64,000 bases of DNA from Leisingera aquaemixtae (GCF_019801145.1 NZ_JAHVJQ010000003.1:496001-560000); one strand, 5' to 3'. Positions 35,264 through 45,543 are shown, counted from the stretch's first letter. A program made the numbers and translations. The notes: generated by a model from the letters alone, not told the origin.

Positions 35264-37210
35264 TTACAGAAGGTCCGGCGGGGTGGCTTCCGCCGCCAGC
35301 GCCTTTGTAACATTTTCGAGGCTTTCCACCTTGGTCTGCTTCTCGCCTAGGCGGCGGACGGAAACGGTGCGCTCCTCCACCTCGCGGTGGCCGACAGCAA
35401 GAATGACCGGCACCTTGCCCACCGAATGCTCGCGGACCTTGTAGTTGATCTTCTCGTTGCGGATGTCGGCCTCGGCGCGCACGCCGGCCTTTTTCAGCTC
35501 GGCGACGACCTCCTGCACATAGTCGTCGGCCTCCGAGGTGATCGAGGCGACCACCACCTGGCGCGGCGCCAGCCAGAACGGCAGCTTGCCTGCGTGTTCT
35601 TCGATCAGGATGCCGATGAAACGCTCGAAGCTGCCGAGGGTGGCGCGGTGCAGCATGACCGGGCGGTGCTTGGCGCCGTCAGCGCCGATGTAGGTGGCGT
35701 CCAGGCGTTCCGGCAGAACGAAGTCCACTTGATGGGTGCCGCACTGCCAGTCGCGGCCGATGGCATCGGTCAGCACGAACTCCAGCTTGGGTCCGTAGAA
35801 GGCGCCTTCGCCCGGGTTCAGTTCCGGCTCGATGCCAGCAGCGCGGGTGGCGGACAGCAGCGCGGCCTCGGCCTTGTCCCAGACTTCATCCGAGCCGGCG
35901 CGGGTGTCCGGGCGGTCGGAGAATTTGACGGAGAACTTCTCGAAACCCAAGTCCTTGTAGATGGTCGACAGGAAGTCGATGAAGGTGGCGGTCTCGGACT
36001 CGATCTGATCTTCCGAGCAGAAGATATGCGCGTCGTCCTGGGTGAAGCCGCGCACCCGCATGATGCCGTGCAGCGCGCCCGAGGGCTCGTAGCGGTTGCA
36101 GGAGCCGAATTCGGCCATGCGCAGCGGCAGGTCGCGGTAGGACTTCAGGCCCTGCTTGAAGATCTCCACGTGGCAGGGGCAGTTCATCGGCTTCAGTGCG
36201 TTCACCGCCTTTTCGCGGGCGTGCTCCTCGTCGACTTCGACGATGAACATGTTCTCCTGGTATTTGTCCCAGTGGCCCGAGCGTTCCCACAGCTTGCGGT
36301 CCACCACTTGCGGGGTGTTCACCTCGACATAGCCGCCGCGACGCTGCTGGCGGCGCATGTAGTCCTGCAGCTGGGTGTAGACGGTCCAGCCGTTCGGGTG
36401 CCAGAAGATCTGGCCCGGCGCCTCTTCCTGCATGTGGAACAGGTCCATCTCGCGGCCCAGCTTGCGGTGGTCGCGCTTGGCGGCCTCTTCCAGCATGGTG
36501 AGATGCGCCTTCAGCTTCTCCTTGCCGGTGAAGGCAACGCCGTAGATCCGCTGCAGCATCGCGCGGGAGCTGTCGCCGCGCCAGTAGGCGCCTGCGATGC
36601 TCATCAGCTTGAATGCATCGCCCGGCAGCTGGCCGGTGTGCTGCAGGTGCGGACCGCGGCAGAGGTCCTGCCAGTCGCCGTGCCAGTACATCCTGAGCGG
36701 CTCATCGCCCGGGATGCTCTCGATCAGCTCGACCTTATAAGGCTCGTTGTTGTCGGTGTAATGCTGGATCGCGCGGTTGCGTTCCCACACCTCGGTCCGG
36801 ACCTCATCACGCTTGTTGATGATTTCCTTCATCTTTTTCTCGATGGCACCGAGGTCTTCGGGGGTGAAGGGCTCCGCGCGGTCGAAGTCGTAGTACCAGC
36901 CGTTTTCGATCACCGGGCCGATGGTGACCTTGGTGTCGGGCCAGATTTCCTGCACCGCGCGCGCCATGACGTGGGCCAGGTCGTGGCGGATCAGCTCGTT
37001 GGCCTGGACCTCATCCTTCATGGTGTGGATGGCGATGGTGGCGTCGCCTTCGATCGGCCACTGCAGGTCCCAGTGCTGATCATTGACGGTGGCGGAGATG
37101 GCCTTTTTGGCCAGCGAAGTGGAAATGCTGGATGCCACCTGCGCAGGGGTCACGCCTGCGTCGTAGGATCGTGCATTGCCATCGGGGAAGGTGAGAGAGA
37201 TTTGGGCCAT
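35264..37210 (-). CDS. thrS: Threonyl-tRNA synthetase
   Basis: 648 residues, the normal length. The N-terminal TGS domain ([23 protein letters not shown]) is followed by the editing domain ([34 protein letters not shown], with HxxxH-type His residues), the class II catalytic core ([35 protein letters not shown], zinc-binding Cys present; motif 3 near [23 protein letters not shown]) and the anticodon-binding domain. The ATG at 37210 opens [11 protein letters not shown]. The frame is open far upstream, but that part is not homologous to anything expected. Confidence 0.97.
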   Translation of the reverse strand: MAQISLTFPDGNARSYDAGVTPAQVASSISTSLAKKAISATVNDQHWDLQWPIEGDATIAIHTMKDEVQANELIRHDLAHVMARAVQEIWPDTKVTIGPVIENGWYYDFDRAEPFTPEDLGAIEKKMKEIINKRDEVRTEVWERNRAIQHYTDNNEPYKVELIESIPGDEPLRMYWHGDWQDLCRGPHLQHTGQLPGDAFKLMSIAGAYWRGDSSRAMLQRIYGVAFTGKEKLKAHLTMLEEAAKRDHRKLGREMDLFHMQEEAPGQIFWHPNGWTVYTQLQDYMRRQQRRGGYVEVNTPQVVDRKLWERSGHWDKYQENMFIVEVDEEHAREKAVNALKPMNCPCHVEIFKQGLKSYRDLPLRMAEFGSCNRYEPSGALHGIMRVRGFTQDDAHIFCSEDQIESETATFIDFLSTIYKDLGFEKFSVKFSDRPDTRAGSDEVWDKAEAALLSATRAAGIEPELNPGEGAFYGPKLEFVLTDAIGRDWQCGTHQVDFVLPERLDATYIGADGAKHRPVMLHRATLGSFERFIGILIEEHAGKLPFWLAPRQVVVASITSEADDYVQEVVAELKKAGVRAEADIRNEKINYKVREHSVGKVPVILAVGHREVEERTVSVRRLGEKQTKVESLENVTKALAAEATPPDLL

Positions 37211-37490
37211 TGGCTGGCTGCTCCTCGTCGGTTTGGCGCCCACAGAACGCCCGGTTGCGGGTATGTGTTTGGTCCGCGCGTTTTGCGGCCAATGCGGGGA
37301 CAAGTCAAGGCGGCTTTGCATGTGGTTGTAATTGCGCCGGAAAATCCAGTTGTGTGCCTGTGCATGCGATTGCACATATGTGTATACCGGTAAGTATTTG
37401 AAAAATAACAAAAAAATATCTTGCCATGCGCGGCGGGCCGGGGCAGGGTGGCCGAAATCAGTAACCCAAGGACATACCAGGAGTGTTCCG

Positions 37491-37739
37491 ATGACCCGCC
37501 CGAACCCGAACTTTGACCTGACGGTTGAAGATGTGGATCTGATTGAAACAGCGCTGTGCCAGTCCCAGGAGATCCTGTCGCAGCGCCGTCTGTCATATGA
37601 GCATTGCGCGCATATCGAAGGCGGAGCGAGCGTGGAGAAGGCGGTACAGACCGGGGAGGTCCTGGGCAAGATCAAGAACCTTCTGGGCCGCTTGCAGATG
37701 CAGAAGGCCGGCGGCGGTCCGGTGGCGGGCCTGTCCTGA
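37491..37739 (+). CDS. Small conserved protein of unknown function
   Basis: 82 residues, acidic at the start ([25 protein letters not shown]) and helical throughout. No signal peptide or membrane segment. CAGGAG precedes the ATG at 37491. It is followed by a copy of the dispersed repeat. I recall similar unnamed proteins in Rhodobacterales but no function. Confidence 0.72.
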   Translation: MTRPNPNFDLTVEDVDLIETALCQSQEILSQRRLSYEHCAHIEGGASVEKAVQTGEVLGKIKNLLGRLQMQKAGGGPVAGLS

Positions 37740-37777
37740 CCCTTCTGCAACAGGGCGAGGGGCCGGCCCCTCGCGCT

Positions 37778-37810
37778 CCCCGGGATATTTCCGGCCAGAT
37801 GAAAAGGATC
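37778..37810 (+). repeat. Dispersed intergenic repeat, GGATATTT variant, copy 2
   Basis: 29 of 33 bases identical to 12858-12890, starting CCCCGGGATATTTCC. It begins 38 bases after the stop of the upstream gene and has the same orientation. Confidence 0.8.
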
Positions 37811-37815
37811 CCGGA

Positions 37816-38820
37816 CTACTGGGCTGGTGACGGCACGCCTTCGCGGATCATTGCGGAGTAGTCGGGGCTGACGCCATGCGCTTGTGCGATCGGGGTGATG
37901 CTGCCAAGCGCGCGCAGATCCTCGACGCTGCGGTTCTGGTCCAGCACGCCCTGTTCCCAGGCGTATTCCGGCAGGTAGCCGTTGGCCAAAACCCGCCAGT
38001 CGAGCGGCACCTGATCCGCGATCGCGCGGACCAGGGTCATCACCACGGTGGTGCAGTTGGTGGTCAGCGAGTTGTACCACTCGGGCCGGGCGGCAAGGCT
38101 GTTGGCGGTGTCGACATATTTCAGCAGCAGCGCCCGGCCGGTGTCCGGGCTGACGCCAATGCGGAACAGCTGCACGTCCTCGCCGCGGGCATTGGTGCGG
38201 GTGCCCACCAGATCGCGCTCGTCGGCGGCGATCAGCACCAGGGTGTTGGACTTGAACAGGTCGGCAATGGGGGAAAAGCCGCCGCCGGCCTGGCGCCGCA
38301 CCTCGACAGACCAGGCGATGTGCTCGCCGCCTTCAAAGCCGAAGCTGACGATCATATGCGCCATCTGCGGCCCGGCCCAGTAGGACATGAACAGGTCGGT
38401 GGTTTCGAGCTTGCTCAGGTCGTAGCTGCGGGTCTCCCAGTTCTCAGTAAAGTCTTCCGGCGTTTCCCAGGCGAAATTGCGCACATCCGTCAGGGTGAGG
38501 ATGTCGCCCTCGATCTTGCCGGTGACCTGGCGGGCCACATCCGGCGACCAGTTGCCGTCCGCCGGCGGGGTAAGGGTGGACCACCACAAGGTCACTGCGG
38601 CGAGCGCCAGGGTGAAGGTGGTGAGCGCGCGCAGGACCCGGCGGCGGAACAGGCCGGCGGTGACTGCCAGTCCAAGGAGGGCAAAGCCGCCGGCCAGCGC
38701 GCCGCGCCCCAGCGTCTCGAACGGCAGGCGGTACCAAAGCGCCAGCACGGCCCAGAGCGTCGCCAGTGCCACCGCGAAAATGGCAGCGCCGGTAATAATG
38801 CCCTTGATGAGTTTGAACAT
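37816..38820 (-). CDS. DUF4105 membrane protein (Lnb N-terminal domain-like)
   Basis: 334 residues. Three N-terminal hydrophobic helices ([58 protein letters not shown]) are followed by a periplasmic domain of the DUF4105 type: [32 protein letters not shown], then [13 protein letters not shown] with a Cys-centred motif (TTNCTT) that could be catalytic in a papain-like fold. Substrate unknown. The ATG at 38820 was chosen because it precedes the first helix directly. Confidence 0.87.
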   Translation of the reverse strand: MFKLIKGIITGAAIFAVALATLWAVLALWYRLPFETLGRGALAGGFALLGLAVTAGLFRRRVLRALTTFTLALAAVTLWWSTLTPPADGNWSPDVARQVTGKIEGDILTLTDVRNFAWETPEDFTENWETRSYDLSKLETTDLFMSYWAGPQMAHMIVSFGFEGGEHIAWSVEVRRQAGGGFSPIADLFKSNTLVLIAADERDLVGTRTNARGEDVQLFRIGVSPDTGRALLLKYVDTANSLAARPEWYNSLTTNCTTVVMTLVRAIADQVPLDWRVLANGYLPEYAWEQGVLDQNRSVEDLRALGSITPIAQAHGVSPDYSAMIREGVPSPAQ

Positions 38821-38953
38821 GCCCCGCGGTCCTTCAAAAAATTTTCGCGGACCATAAGGAAGCCGGCGGGGGAGTTGCAAGCCGGGAGTGCTGCCGCTTG
38901 CGGGGCGGGCGAAGCCATGCCACATCTTGGTAAAAAGACAGGAGACCAACAAC

Positions 38954-39703
38954 ATGCCAGCCGCATCTTACCTCGACACTGCCCAGGGCCGCCGGATTGC
39001 CTATCACAAGAGCGAGGGGCAGGGGCCGTGCGTGGTGTTCCTGGGCGGGCTGAAGTCCGACATGGAGGGCACCAAGGCCGTGCATCTGGAGGCCTGGGCC
39101 AAGGCGCGCGGGCTGGCGTTCCTGCGGTTCGACTATTCCGGCCACGGCGAAAGCTCCGGCACCTTCGAGGAGGGCTGCATCGGCGACTGGCATGAGGACA
39201 CGCTGGAGGCGGTGGCGCATCTGACCGGCGGCGAGATCGTGCCGGTTGGCTCCTCCATGGGCGGCTGGCAGGCGCTGCTGCTGGCGCGGGAGATGCCGGA
39301 GCGGATCAAGGGCATGGTGACCATCGCAGCGGCGCCGGATTTCACCGAGGACGGCTATTGGGCCAATTTCTCGGATGCGCAGAAGGCGCAGTTGGACTCG
39401 CAGGGCTATGTGGAACTGCCGAGCGACTACATGGAGCCCTATCATATCTCCAAGCGGATGATCGAGGACGGGCGCAAGCATCTGGTGCTGCGTTCGCCGC
39501 TGTTCCTGCCGTTCAAGACGCGCTGCCTGCAGGGGACTGCGGATACCGCGGTCTCTACGGAAACTGCGCTGCGGCTGATGGATCATGCGACTTGCCCGGA
39601 CATGCGGCTCACTCTGGTGAAGGATGCCGACCACCGGTTCTCGGACGAGGCCTGCCTGAAGATGATCGAAGACGCGGTGCTGGAAGTGCTGGGCGGCGCC
39701 TGA
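38954..39703 (+). CDS. Alpha/beta hydrolase
   Basis: 249 residues with the alpha/beta-hydrolase core: VVFLGGLKSDMEGTKA (oxyanion region), the nucleophile elbow VGSSMGGWQ, and Asp and His near the end (TADTAV and KDADHRFSD). Such small hydrolases act on esters or thioesters; relatives include mammalian ABHD10-like palmitoyl-thioesterases, but the substrate is unknown. AGGAG precedes the ATG at 38954. Confidence 0.88.
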   Translation: MPAASYLDTAQGRRIAYHKSEGQGPCVVFLGGLKSDMEGTKAVHLEAWAKARGLAFLRFDYSGHGESSGTFEEGCIGDWHEDTLEAVAHLTGGEIVPVGSSMGGWQALLLAREMPERIKGMVTIAAAPDFTEDGYWANFSDAQKAQLDSQGYVELPSDYMEPYHISKRMIEDGRKHLVLRSPLFLPFKTRCLQGTADTAVSTETALRLMDHATCPDMRLTLVKDADHRFSDEACLKMIEDAVLEVLGGA

Positions 39704-39884
39704 GGGCGGCGGGGCAGTGATGATATGCCCGCAGGCTGCCGGGCGTTGGCTTTTATTCTTGTTCACGTATTGTTCCGCACCGGCCCGGCCGGTAGAAATA
39801 TGCGGCCGCCGGATGTGCTCGGGAATAGCCGGGGCCATGCGGCCGGCTGGAAGCATATGGATATTTGAATGAGGAATTTCGGCA

Positions 39885-40310
39885 ATGGAACAGAGAGTAA
39901 GCCTGATCACGCTTGGGGTGCCGGATATGGACCGGGCCGCGGCCTTCTATGAGGCGTTGGGATGGAAGCGGGCGGAGAGCCCGGACGGGGTTATTGCTTT
40001 TGACCTGATTTCGCAGACGCTGGGGCTGTATCCGCTGGCGGCGCTGGCTGCTGAGATCGGGCTGGAGGAGCAGGAGCTGGGCACCGGTGCGATGACGCTG
40101 AGCCACAACACCCGAGGAAAGGAAGAGGTGGCGCAGTTGCTGGCGGCAGCGGAGGCCGCCGGGGCGGTGATCCTGAAGCCTGCGCAGGATGTGTTCTGGG
40201 GCGGCCACCACGGCTATTTCCGCAGCCCGGACGGGCATGTGTGGGAGATCGCCTTCAACCCGTTCTCGCCGCTGGCAGAGGATGGCGCGTTCCGCTGGAA
40301 CGGCTACTGA
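39885..40310 (+). CDS. VOC family (glyoxalase/bleomycin resistance fold) protein
   Basis: 141 residues: a beta-alpha-beta-beta-beta repeat with VSLITLGVPDMDRAAAFYEALGWKRAE and a second module ending GHHGYFRSPDGHVWEIAFNP. It is not the GloA type. The metal ligands and substrate are uncertain. ATG at 39885. Confidence 0.88.
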   Translation: MEQRVSLITLGVPDMDRAAAFYEALGWKRAESPDGVIAFDLISQTLGLYPLAALAAEIGLEEQELGTGAMTLSHNTRGKEEVAQLLAAAEAAGAVILKPAQDVFWGGHHGYFRSPDGHVWEIAFNPFSPLAEDGAFRWNGY

Positions 40311-40431
40311 GCGTGGCGCGGCGGCGGCAGCTTTCCTGTAAATTGGCGTTGCAGGCCGGTTTTTCTTGATCCGCGGATTTGCCGCCCGCACAGTTGAGGC
40401 ACGGGTGGGAGGCAAACCGCGAGGGCAGGAC

Positions 40432-41181
40432 ATGCCTTATGACCAGCAACCGTGCCGCGAACCCCTGGTTCTGCTGCCGGGGATGATGTGCGACGGCCGT
40501 ATTTTCTACGCTCAGGTCAGGACGTTCTCCGGCAGCATGCCGGTGATGGTGCTGCCGCTGGCCGGCGGCGACACGGTGGAGAAGATTGCTGCGCGGATGC
40601 TGAGCCATCTGCCGCCGCGCTTTGCCTTGGCGGGTTTTTCAATGGGCGGCATTGTGGCAATGGAGCTGGTGCGCCGGGCGCCGGAACGGATCAGCCGCCT
40701 GTGCATTATCGGGGCCAGCCCGCTGGCCGAGACGCCGGATCAGGCCGCCAGCCGGGAGCCGCAGATCGTCGCGGCGCGTGCCGGGCGGCTGGAGGACGTG
40801 CTGCGGGAGACGCTGCCGATGGAAGCCCTTGCACCCGGGCCCCTGCGGCTGGAAGTGCACAACCTGTTTTGCCGGATGGGGGTGGAACTGGGGCCGGAGA
40901 TGTACGTGGCGCAGGCGCGCGCCCTGCAGCGGCGGCCGGATCAGCAGGCCACGATGCGGCGGGTGCATGTTCCCACGCTGGTTCTGGGCGGCGAACATGA
41001 CACGCTGGTGCCGCCGGCCAAGCTGGACCTGCTGGCGCAGCTTATGCCGGGGGCGCGGCTGGAAATCCTGCCTGATGCGGGCCATTTCCCGGTGCTGGAG
41101 CAGCCGGACGCGGTGAACCGGGCGCTGCTGCACTGGCTGGCGGAACCTGTGGCTGCGCCGGATCTTTGCGCTCAGGGATAA
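40432..41181 (+). CDS. Alpha/beta hydrolase
   Basis: 249 residues. PLVLLPGMMCDGRIF, nucleophile elbow LAGFSMGGIVAMEL, Asp in LGGEHDTLVPP and His in DAGHFPVLEQP complete the triad. The lid between about 110 and 175 is helical. Substrate unknown. ATG at 40432 follows GGCAGGAC; its last ten bases overlap the end of the convergent gene downstream. Confidence 0.88.
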   Translation: MPYDQQPCREPLVLLPGMMCDGRIFYAQVRTFSGSMPVMVLPLAGGDTVEKIAARMLSHLPPRFALAGFSMGGIVAMELVRRAPERISRLCIIGASPLAETPDQAASREPQIVAARAGRLEDVLRETLPMEALAPGPLRLEVHNLFCRMGVELGPEMYVAQARALQRRPDQQATMRRVHVPTLVLGGEHDTLVPPAKLDLLAQLMPGARLEILPDAGHFPVLEQPDAVNRALLHWLAEPVAAPDLCAQG

Positions 41182-41744
41182 AGCCGGGCGCGCTCTGTTT
41201 TGCTGATCAGCTGAGGTTCTGCCACCGGCTTGCCGGTTCCGGCATCAAAGAACGGTGTTTCCCTCCAGCGGCCGGACAGGCGCGCGGTGATCATCCGGCT
41301 GAGGATGCCCCAGGCCATGGCGCCGCCGCCCTTGGTGCGGGCTTGCTTGCCGGGGGCGGCGATGAAGGCCTTGGCGCGGATCTTGCCCAAGGCAGACTTG
41401 TCCTGGAACAGATCGGAGCGCATGCCGGCAAAGGGCAGGCCGGGCTTGGCCAGCGTATTGGCAAACGGGGTGCCGCAGCAGGATGCATACCAGCGCAGGG
41501 GGCCGCGGGGGCCGAGGCGGAGCGCCTTCAGATGCTCCGCCCCCTGAGTGATGGTGATAGTATCGGGCGACAGCTGGAACAGGTCGACCGGATCCGGTGC
41601 CGGGTCGGGCTGGCCATGGTACAGCTCATTGGCGCGGCAGTCGGCGCAATAGCACACCACACGGGTGCCGGTCTTGATGCCGGCTGCCGAAACTTCGCCG
41701 CGCAATGCCCCGCAATTGCAGGAAAACGCCAGCCCGTCCGCCAT
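41172..41744 (-). CDS. DUF6151/GFA-like zinc-binding protein
   Basis: 190 residues. Cysteines are placed as in glutathione-dependent formaldehyde-activating (GFA) fold proteins: CNCGALRGEV near 9-11, CYCADC near 32, and CCGTPF near 89. These should bind structural zinc. No activity is established for this branch. It lies four bases downstream of phaZ on the same strand boundary: its start is next to the phaZ stop, so cotranscription is likely. Confidence 0.85.
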   Translation of the reverse strand: MADGLAFSCNCGALRGEVSAAGIKTGTRVVCYCADCRANELYHGQPDPAPDPVDLFQLSPDTITITQGAEHLKALRLGPRGPLRWYASCCGTPFANTLAKPGLPFAGMRSDLFQDKSALGKIRAKAFIAAPGKQARTKGGGAMAWGILSRMITARLSGRWRETPFFDAGTGKPVAEPQLISKTERARLYP

Positions 41745-41748
41745 GCGG

Positions 41749-43026
41749 TCAGGCCGCCGTGTTCTTGTTTGCCGGTTTGCGGGCCGCCGGTTTGCGGCGG
41801 CTGTTGGCGTTCATGAAGTCGATCACCAGCGGGCGGATGTTGTTGCGCCAACTGCGGCCCGCGAAGATGCCGTAATGGCCGGCACCCGGCTCCACATGGC
41901 TGGCCTTCTTCTCTTCCGGCAGGCCCGTGCAGAGATCCAGCGCAGCGATGCATTGGCCCGGGGCGGAGATGTCGTCCTTGGCCCCTTCGACAGTCTTGAC
42001 CGCAACATCGGTGATCTTGGAGAAGTCGACCTTGTGGCCGTTCACCACAAATTCGTTGCGGGCGATCTCGCGCTTCTTGAAGATACGTTCGACGGTGGAC
42101 AGGTAGAATTCTGCCGTCATGTCCATCACCGCCAGGTACTCGTCATAGAAGCGGTTGTGGGCATCGTGATCCGAGGCTTCCCCGCGGGAGACCCGCTGGA
42201 TCTGGTCCATGAAGGCCTTGGAGTGCCGTTCACCGTTCATCGACATGAAGGAAGCCAGCTGCAGGAGGCCCGGATAGACCTTGCGGCCGACGCCCTTGTA
42301 CTTGTAGCCGACGCGCTGGATCATGGTTTCCTCCAGCTGGCCCATGGTGACACGGCGGCCGAAGTCGGTGACCTCGGTCGGGGTTGCGTCAGGATCCACC
42401 GGGCCGCCGATCAGCGTCAGCGAGGAGGGCTGCGCCTTGGGGTCCTGCTCTGCAAGATAGGCGGTGGCGGCCAGCGTCAGCGGCACCGGCTGGCAAACCG
42501 CGACCACATGGGTGTCGGGGCCCAGCTCGCGCATGAAATCGACGAGGTAGAGCGTGTAGTCCTCGACGTCGAATTTTCCTGCGGAAACAGGAATATCGCG
42601 GGCGTTGTGCCAGTCCGTCACATAGACTTCACAGTTCACCAGCAAGCTCTTGACGGTAGAGCGGAGAAGGGTGGCGTAATGGCCGGACATCGGGGCAACA
42701 AGCAGCACTTTGCGCGGCTGTTCCTCGCGTCCGTTGACCTTGAAGTGGATGAGATCGCCGAACGGGCGCTCTACCACTGTGGTGATGTCCACCAGGTGGT
42801 CCTTGCCGTCCTCGCACGTGAAGGTGCGGACACCCCAGGCCGGTTTCACCACCATGCGCTGGTAAGTACGTTCCGTCACTTCGCCCCAGGCCGCCATCCA
42901 GCTGAGCGCAGGGTTTGGCAAGGCGGAAAAGACGGGGTAAGATGCCATGGAGAGGGCCGTGGCGCCCAACCATTGGTTGGTGTTCCGGACGGTCTCCATC
43001 AGGTCGTAGGTCATCATGTATCGCAT
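41749..43026 (-). CDS. phaZ: Intracellular polyhydroxyalkanoate depolymerase
   Basis: 425 residues of the intracellular PhaZ family (TIGR01849 type). It starts MRYMMTYDLMETVRNTNQWLGA, has the Cys nucleophile in VAVCQPVPLTLAATA, and an Asp/His pair near EPGAGHYGIFAGRSWRN. It releases hydroxybutyrate from native granules. AAGGAGG lies six bases upstream of the ATG at 43026. It is divergent from phaC across a 133-base promoter with CTGC/GCAG boxes, the usual alphaproteobacterial layout. Confidence 0.94.
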   Translation of the reverse strand: MRYMMTYDLMETVRNTNQWLGATALSMASYPVFSALPNPALSWMAAWGEVTERTYQRMVVKPAWGVRTFTCEDGKDHLVDITTVVERPFGDLIHFKVNGREEQPRKVLLVAPMSGHYATLLRSTVKSLLVNCEVYVTDWHNARDIPVSAGKFDVEDYTLYLVDFMRELGPDTHVVAVCQPVPLTLAATAYLAEQDPKAQPSSLTLIGGPVDPDATPTEVTDFGRRVTMGQLEETMIQRVGYKYKGVGRKVYPGLLQLASFMSMNGERHSKAFMDQIQRVSRGEASDHDAHNRFYDEYLAVMDMTAEFYLSTVERIFKKREIARNEFVVNGHKVDFSKITDVAVKTVEGAKDDISAPGQCIAALDLCTGLPEEKKASHVEPGAGHYGIFAGRSWRNNIRPLVIDFMNANSRRKPAARKPANKNTAA

Positions 43027-43107
43027 GCCTGCCTCCTTCGCGATCCGTCCCGGCGTAACGTCACCGGAAATTCCGGAACATCGGACCAATCGCCGCTTTG
43101 CCCTAAT

Positions 43108-43135
43108 TTCTGCAGAATAGTATTCTGCATAGCAG
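43108..43135. promoter_or_regulatory. Candidate PhaR operator in the phaZ-phaC promoter
   Basis: TTCTGCAGAA at 43108-43117 (palindrome) and CTGCATAGCAG at 43125-43135. The latter is an exact CTGC-N3-GCAG, the motif described for the PhaR repressor of Paracoccus denitrificans. It lies 25-50 bases upstream of phaC. Confidence 0.75.
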
Positions 43136-43159
43136 AAAGCCTATGAGGGATTCCTTTTT

Positions 43160-44962
43160 ATGACAACTAGTGACGAATTATCCGCAGCAGCCAATTCCGA
43201 GAGCGTTGAAAAGCTTAAGGAAAACATGACTCGCGTTGAGGAATTAAGTAAGCGTCTGGCCGATGTCATGTCCCGGAAGGTGCCGCATAACCCGGCTTTG
43301 GACGGTCCGAATCAAGAGCTTTATGCGCGCGCAGCAACCGCCTATTGGGCGGAAGCGGTGCAAAATCCCGCCAAGTTTCTGGAGCATCAGGTCGAGTACT
43401 GGAGCAAGTCTGTGCTGAATTTCGCTGAAGCGCAGAAGGCCCTGGCAGGAAAATCGGACAGCACGGATGACGGCGGCCCCAAGGACCGCCGTTTTACGAA
43501 TCCGCTGTGGGACAGCAATCCCTACTTCAATTTTGTGAAGCAGCAGTACATGACCAACGCCGATGCGATCCGCAAGGCGGTGCAGGAGGCGGTGGACCTG
43601 GACCGCAAGGACAAGCAGCGGCTGACCTATTTTGCCGATCAGATCATCGAGATGATGGCGCCGACCAATTTCCTGCCGACCAACCCGGACGCGCTGGAGA
43701 AGGCAGTGGAAACCGAAGGCCAGTCGCTGATCGACGGTCTGGAGAACCTGGTCACCGACCTGGAGGCCAACAACGGCGAGCTGGTGGTGCGGCTGGCGGA
43801 CGAGAGCGCCTTTGAGCTGGGCGGCAATATCGCCACCACGCCGGGGGATGTGGTCTACCGCAACCGGATGATGGAACTGATCCAGTACAAGCCGGTGACT
43901 GAAACCGTGCATGAAACCCCGATCGTGCTGTTCCCGCCGTGGATCAACAAATTCTACATTCTCGACCTCAAGGCCCAGAACAGCCTGATCAAATGGGTGA
44001 CCGAGCAGGGCTACACCCTGTTTGTGGTGTCCTGGGTCAATGCGGATGCCAGCCATGCCGATGTGGGGATGGAGGACTACATCCAGGAGGGCTTCCTGAC
44101 CGCGATCGAAAAGGCCAAGGAGATCTGCAAGGTCAAGCAGGTCAACGCAGTTGGGTATTGCATAGCGGGCACCACGCTGAGCCTGACGCTGTCGCTCTTG
44201 AAGCAGCGCGGCGACAAGTCGGTGAAGTCTGCGACCTTCTTTACCACCCTCACCGATTTCGGCGACCAGGGCGAGTTCACGCCGTTCCTGCAGAATGACT
44301 TTGTCGACGGCATCGAGGCGCAGGTGGAGGAAGAGGGGCTGCTGCGGTCCTGGGTGATCGCGCGGACCATGTCGTTCCTGCGCTCCAAGGATCTGATCTA
44401 CGGCCCTGCGGTCAAAAGCTACATGATGGGCGAGACGCCGCCCGCGTTCGATCTTCTTTACTGGAACGGCGATGGTGCCAACCTGCCGGGCAGGATGGCA
44501 GTGCAGTACCTGCGCGGCCTGTGCCAGAACAACGAGTTTGTCGGCGAGGGGTTCGAGCTGATGGGCCACAAGCTGCATACCAGCGAAGTGGATGTGCCGC
44601 TGATGGCGATCACTTGCGAGACCGACCACATCGCCCGCTGGAAAGACTGTTACCGCGGGGTGCAGCAGATGGGGTCGCGCAGCAAGAGCTTCATCGTGTC
44701 GGAATCCGGCCATATCGCGGGCATCGTCAACCCGCCGAGCAAGAAGAAGTACGGCCATTACATCAACGACGACCTGAAAGGCGACTGCGAGGCCTGGATG
44801 GAAGGCGCCGAATACCATGAGGGGTCCTGGTGGCCGCGGTGGAATGACTGGCTGAAGAAGCGGTCCGGCAAGCAGGTTCCCGCCCGCGACGTGGGGGATT
44901 CGGGCTATCCGTCTTTGATGCCGGCCCCGGGATCCTATGTGAAGGTGAAGGCAAACCGTTGA
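43160..44962 (+). CDS. phaC: Polyhydroxyalkanoate synthase, class I
   Basis: 600 residues. The lipase-like box GYCIAGTT holds the catalytic Cys at about 334; FPPWINKFYILDL and SWVNAD precede it, and Asp (CETDHIA) and His (ESGHIAG) complete the triad. Class I enzymes polymerise short-chain hydroxyacyl-CoA such as 3-hydroxybutyryl-CoA on the granule surface. Length and the absence of a phaE gene fit class I. phaP follows after 131 bases. Confidence 0.96.
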   Translation: MTTSDELSAAANSESVEKLKENMTRVEELSKRLADVMSRKVPHNPALDGPNQELYARAATAYWAEAVQNPAKFLEHQVEYWSKSVLNFAEAQKALAGKSDSTDDGGPKDRRFTNPLWDSNPYFNFVKQQYMTNADAIRKAVQEAVDLDRKDKQRLTYFADQIIEMMAPTNFLPTNPDALEKAVETEGQSLIDGLENLVTDLEANNGELVVRLADESAFELGGNIATTPGDVVYRNRMMELIQYKPVTETVHETPIVLFPPWINKFYILDLKAQNSLIKWVTEQGYTLFVVSWVNADASHADVGMEDYIQEGFLTAIEKAKEICKVKQVNAVGYCIAGTTLSLTLSLLKQRGDKSVKSATFFTTLTDFGDQGEFTPFLQNDFVDGIEAQVEEEGLLRSWVIARTMSFLRSKDLIYGPAVKSYMMGETPPAFDLLYWNGDGANLPGRMAVQYLRGLCQNNEFVGEGFELMGHKLHTSEVDVPLMAITCETDHIARWKDCYRGVQQMGSRSKSFIVSESGHIAGIVNPPSKKKYGHYINDDLKGDCEAWMEGAEYHEGSWWPRWNDWLKKRSGKQVPARDVGDSGYPSLMPAPGSYVKVKANR

Positions 44963-44969
44963 TTTTGCA

Positions 44970-44992
44970 GGCGCAGAATTTTTTTCTGCGCC
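44970..44992 (+). terminator. Hairpin after phaC, also CTGC/GCAG-like
   Basis: GGCGCAGAA at 44970-44978 pairs with TTCTGCGCC at 44984-44992 around five Ts, eight bases after the stop. It may end phaC transcripts, and as DNA it resembles the PhaR boxes beside it. Confidence 0.6.
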
Positions 44993-45027
44993 GCAGCATC
45001 AAAACTCTTGAAATGCTGCGGTGCAGC
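44991..45027. promoter_or_regulatory. Candidate PhaR operator upstream of phaP
   Basis: CCGCAGCAT at 44991-44999 is inverted at 45013-45021 (ATGCTGCGG), and CTGCGGTGCAG at 45017-45027 is an exact CTGC-N3-GCAG, 67 bases before the phaP start. Confidence 0.75.
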
Positions 45028-45093
45028 GTGCATATTCCCCTCATGCTAAGAGCGCAGGATGGTCCTGCTGCAGCTTTCTGAGGAATTAGAACT

Positions 45094-45543
45094 ATGGCAA
45101 AGACCCAAGACTTCACCGCGATGATGAAAGACTTCATGGGCGCATTCCCGGTTGACACCAAAGCCGTCGAAGACGCGTTCAAGAACACCGCAGCCCTGAA
45201 CGAGAAGCTGTCCGCCGTTGCGCTGGACGCTGCCGGCAAATCCGCCGAGATCTCGAACAAGTGGACCAAAGAAACCATCGCCAAACTGGGCGACGTTTCC
45301 AAGGTCAAGGCAGAGCCGGCCGACTACGCCAAGGCCGCAACCGATTTCGCTTCCGCTTCTGCCGAAGTGGCTGCCGAAAACATGGCTGCCTTTGCTGAGA
45401 TCGCCAAAAAAGTCCAGATGGACACCGTCGAACTGCTGATGGCCGCTGGCAAAGACGCAACCGAAGAAGCAACCGCTGCTGTGAAAAAGGCCACCGAAGA
45501 GGTGACCTCCGCAGCGAAAAAAGCTTCGGCAGCTGCCAAGTAA
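45094..45543 (+). CDS. phaP: Phasin, PHA granule coat protein
   Basis: 149 residues, Ala/Lys/Glu-rich and almost fully helical, with FTAMMKDFMGAFPVDTKAVEDAFKNTAALNEKLSAVALDAA at the start and an Ala/Lys-rich tail (AAVKKATEEVTSAAKKASAAAK) of PhaF-like flavour. Matches the phasin_2 pattern. It covers granules and limits their size. AGGAAT precedes the ATG. CTGC-N3-GCAG just upstream suggests repression by PhaR. Confidence 0.93.
   Translation: MAKTQDFTAMMKDFMGAFPVDTKAVEDAFKNTAALNEKLSAVALDAAGKSAEISNKWTKETIAKLGDVSKVKAEPADYAKAATDFASASAEVAAENMAAFAEIAKKVQMDTVELLMAAGKDATEEATAAVKKATEEVTSAAKKASAAAK

Noticed and set aside
35387-37393. 668-codon open frame on the plus strand
   Set aside because: Antisense of thrS.
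43244-44818. 524-codon open frame on the minus strand
   Set aside because: Antisense of phaC, which has all synthase motifs.
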